Assembly: GCA_015661135.1 (NCBI GenBank)
Contig: JACVXW010000037.1
Coordinates: 1-8,300, forward strand
Origin: Chloroflexota bacterium
Lineage (GTDB): Bacteria; Chloroflexota; Limnocylindria; Limnocylindrales; CSP1-4
DNA length: 8,300 nucleotides
Reading direction: 5' to 3'
Part shown: piece after piece, positions 6,573 through 8,300 of the stretch
Numbering within the stretch: the stretch's first letter is position 1
Layout: each line of letters opens with the position of its first letter
Made by a program: the position numbers and the translations under genes
Notes under the pieces: model-generated
What the model was told of the DNA's origin: nothing
Database searches by the model: none
The model's input: only the letters and a program-made list of their open reading frames with translations

Positions 6573-8300
6573 CTACGAGACTTCGACGGGCGTCTTGCGC
6601 TCCGCGGCGTGCACGTCCAGGCTGCCGTCCTCGGCGCGATCGACCACGATCGTGGTGCCCGGTTCGTACAGACCCAGGAGGAGATGCTCGGCGAGCACGT
6701 CCTCGATGAGGTTCTGGATGACCCGGCGGAGCGGCCGGGCGCCGTAGGCGGGGTCCCAGCCGAGCTTGATCAGGTGGTCCTTCGCCTCCTGGGAAACCTC
6801 GAGCCCCATCTGCTGCGCCTTCAGCTGCTCGCGAACGCGCCGCAGCATGAGCTCGACGATCTGCCGGATCTCGTCCATCGTCAGGGTCCGGAACACGACG
6901 GTGGCGTCAATGCGGTTGAGGAACTCCGGCCGGAAGTTGTTCTTGAGCTCCGCCTGGACCTTCTCTCGCATGATCTCGTAGGACTGCTCGGCTCGCGCCT
7001 CGTCGCCCTCGGCAACCGCTCGGAACCCGAGGGACGATCCGGTCTGGAGCTGCTTTGCGCCCAGATTGGAGGTCATGATGATGATGCAGTTCCGGAAGTC
7101 GACCCGGCGGCCCTTGGCGTCGGTGAGCTGCCCGTCCTCGAGGATCTGGAGGAGCAGGTTGAAGACCTCCGGGTGCGCCTTCTCGACCTCGTCGAGCAGG
7201 ACAACCGCGTAGTTCTTGCGGCGGACCGCCTCGGTCAGCTGGCCACCCTCGTCGAACCCGACGTAACCAGGCGGGGCGCCTACGAGGCGGCTCACGTTGT
7301 GGCGCTCCATGAACTCGCTCATGTCGATCTTGATGAGCGTGTCCTCGCTGCCGAACATGAACTCGGCGAGCGCCTTTGCCAGCTCCGTCTTCCCGACGCC
7401 CGTGGGCCCGAGGAAGATGAACGAGCCGATCGGCCGTTTAGGATCCTTGAGGCCGGCGCGCGCCCGGCGGACGGCCTTCGAGACGATCCCGATAGCCTCC
7501 TCCTGGCCGATGACCCGGTTATGGAGGGCGTCCTCCATGTGCAGCAGCCGCTCGGACTCCTCCTGAGCGATCCGGGTGACCGGGATCCCGGTCCACATCG
7601 CCACGACCTGGGCGATCTCCTCCTCGTCGACCGTGGGGGCCTCGCCGGCGGTCGAGCTCTGCCATGCCTCGCGCAGTGCGTCAACGCGCTCACGGACCTC
7701 GGCTTCGGCTTCGCGCAGCTTGGCTGCGGGCTCGTACTCCTGGGCGTTGATCGCGGCGTCCTTCTCCTTCGTGACCCGCTCGAGCTCGCGCTGGGCCGCA
7801 CGCAGGTCCGGTGGCGCGGAGGCGTGGCGGAGGCGAACCCTGCTGGAAGCCTCGTCGATCAGGTCGATCGCCTTGTCCGGGAGGTGGCGATCCGCGATGT
7901 AGCGGACGGACAGGTCCACGGCGGCCTGGATGGCGTCGTCCGTGATCGTCACCTTGTGATGCTGCTCGTAGCGCTCGCGGATCCCCTTGAGGATGTCGAT
8001 GGTCTGTTCCAGGGTGGGCTCTTCGACCATGACCGGCTGGAAGCGGCGCTCGAGGGCGGCGTCGCGCTCGATGTACTTGCGGTATTCGTCCAGTGTCGTC
8101 GCGCCGATGCACTGGAGCTCGCCGCGGGCCAGGGGCGGCTTCAGGATGTTCGCGGCATCGATGGCGCCCTCGGCGGCACCGGCCCCGACGAGGGTGTGGA
8201 GCTCGTCGATGAAGAGGACCGCATCGTTCGTGTCGCGGAGCTCCTCGATGATCTTCTTGAGCCGTTCCTCGAATTCACCGCGGTACTTCGTCCCGGCGAC
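6573..8300 (-). CDS. clpC: ATP-dependent Clp protease ATPase subunit ClpC (5' partial)
   Basis: Hsp100/AAA+ unfoldase that feeds substrates into the ClpP peptidase in the cytoplasm. The frame stays open to the right edge, so 575 residues are visible; roughly 240-260 N-terminal residues (Clp_N domain and first Walker A) are missing, judged from the usual 810-850 residue length. Visible numbering from base 8300: pore loop GTKYRG (about 3-8), D1 Walker B FIDELH (30-35), sensor IGATT (65-69), ERRF arginine-finger region (about 84-87), a short UVR-like coiled-coil middle segment, D2 Walker A GPTGVGKT (298-305, Lys304), D2 Walker B LLDEVEK (Asp370, Glu371), and the ClpC-type C-terminal region with RPLRRVIQNLIED. 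The short middle domain and the LGF tripeptide (424-426) at the ClpP-docking loop position argue for ClpC over ClpB. It stops at TAG, five bases before radA. Any heat-shock or CtsR-type control would lie outside the window. Confidence 0.97.
   Translation of the reverse strand, partial: VAGTKYRGEFEERLKKIIEELRDTNDAVLFIDELHTLVGAGAAEGAIDAANILKPPLARGELQCIGATTLDEYRKYIERDAALERRFQPVMVEEPTLEQTIDILKGIRERYEQHHKVTITDDAIQAAVDLSVRYIADRHLPDKAIDLIDEASSRVRLRHASAPPDLRAAQRELERVTKEKDAAINAQEYEPAAKLREAEAEVRERVDALREAWQSSTAGEAPTVDEEEIAQVVAMWTGIPVTRIAQEESERLLHMEDALHNRVIGQEEAIGIVSKAVRRARAGLKDPKRPIGSFIFLGPTGVGKTELAKALAEFMFGSEDTLIKIDMSEFMERHNVSRLVGAPPGYVGFDEGGQLTEAVRRKNYAVVLLDEVEKAHPEVFNLLLQILEDGQLTDAKGRRVDFRNCIIIMTSNLGAKQLQTGSSLGFRAVAEGDEARAEQSYEIMREKVQAELKNNFRPEFLNRIDATVVFRTLTMDEIRQIVELMLRRVREQLKAQQMGLEVSQEAKDHLIKLGWDPAYGARPLRRVIQNLIEDVLAEHLLLGLYEPGTTIVVDRAEDGSLDVHAAERKTPVEVS

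Noticed and set aside
5188..6747. Plus-strand 519-codon frame opposite radA and the end of clpC
   Set aside because: Antisense shadow; the minus strand carries complete RadA motifs here and the plus product resembles no family I recognise.
1..8300. Search for mobile elements, CRISPR arrays, tRNA/rRNA genes, riboswitches, terminators or a new defence system
   Set aside because: The genes occupy essentially the whole window and all belong to known housekeeping families. The only gaps are 5, 21 and 7 bases, leaving no room for such elements, and no transposase or integrase motif was seen.

Overview
This is a gene-dense, very GC-rich stretch of bacterial chromosome. All supported genes lie on the minus strand and read from the right edge towards the left edge. 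In transcription order they are clpC (5' end outside the window), radA, a membrane-anchored PIN/TRAM protein of the YacL type, a fused ispD-ispF, cysS and a TrmH/SpoU rRNA methyltransferase (rlmB, last few codons outside the window). No gap exceeds 21 bases and two junctions are ATGA overlaps, so this looks like one polycistronic housekeeping operon whose promoter lies beyond the right edge.

The order resembles the clpC-radA-disA-yacL-ispD-ispF-...-cysS-mrnC-rlmB cluster of Firmicutes and the ispD-ispF-cysS-rlmB cluster of Actinobacteria, but it is more compact: ispD and ispF are fused, and disA, gltX, cysE and mrnC are absent. High GC, frequent GTG starts (three of the five visible starts) and this mixed synteny fit best with a high-GC Chloroflexota lineage. 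An actinobacterial relative is possible. This assignment is inference.

Region by region: 8300-6573 is the C-terminal two thirds of the ClpC unfoldase; 6567-5113 is RadA, a recombination ATPase; 5091-4036 is the PIN/TRAM protein; 4028-2775 is IspDF for the MEP isoprenoid pathway; 2778-1372 is cysteinyl-tRNA synthetase; 1375-1 is RlmB with an unusual N-terminal extension of about 215 residues rich in Arg, Pro and Gly. The genes serve protein quality control, DNA repair, isoprenoid synthesis, translation and ribosome maturation. Their link is conserved operon membership rather than one pathway.

I found no mobile element, CRISPR array, RNA gene, defence system or internal terminator, and no evidence of a new system. 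The points worth a second look are the RlmB extension, where codon-position statistics would mislead a gene finder, and the divergent C-terminal motif of the IspF domain.
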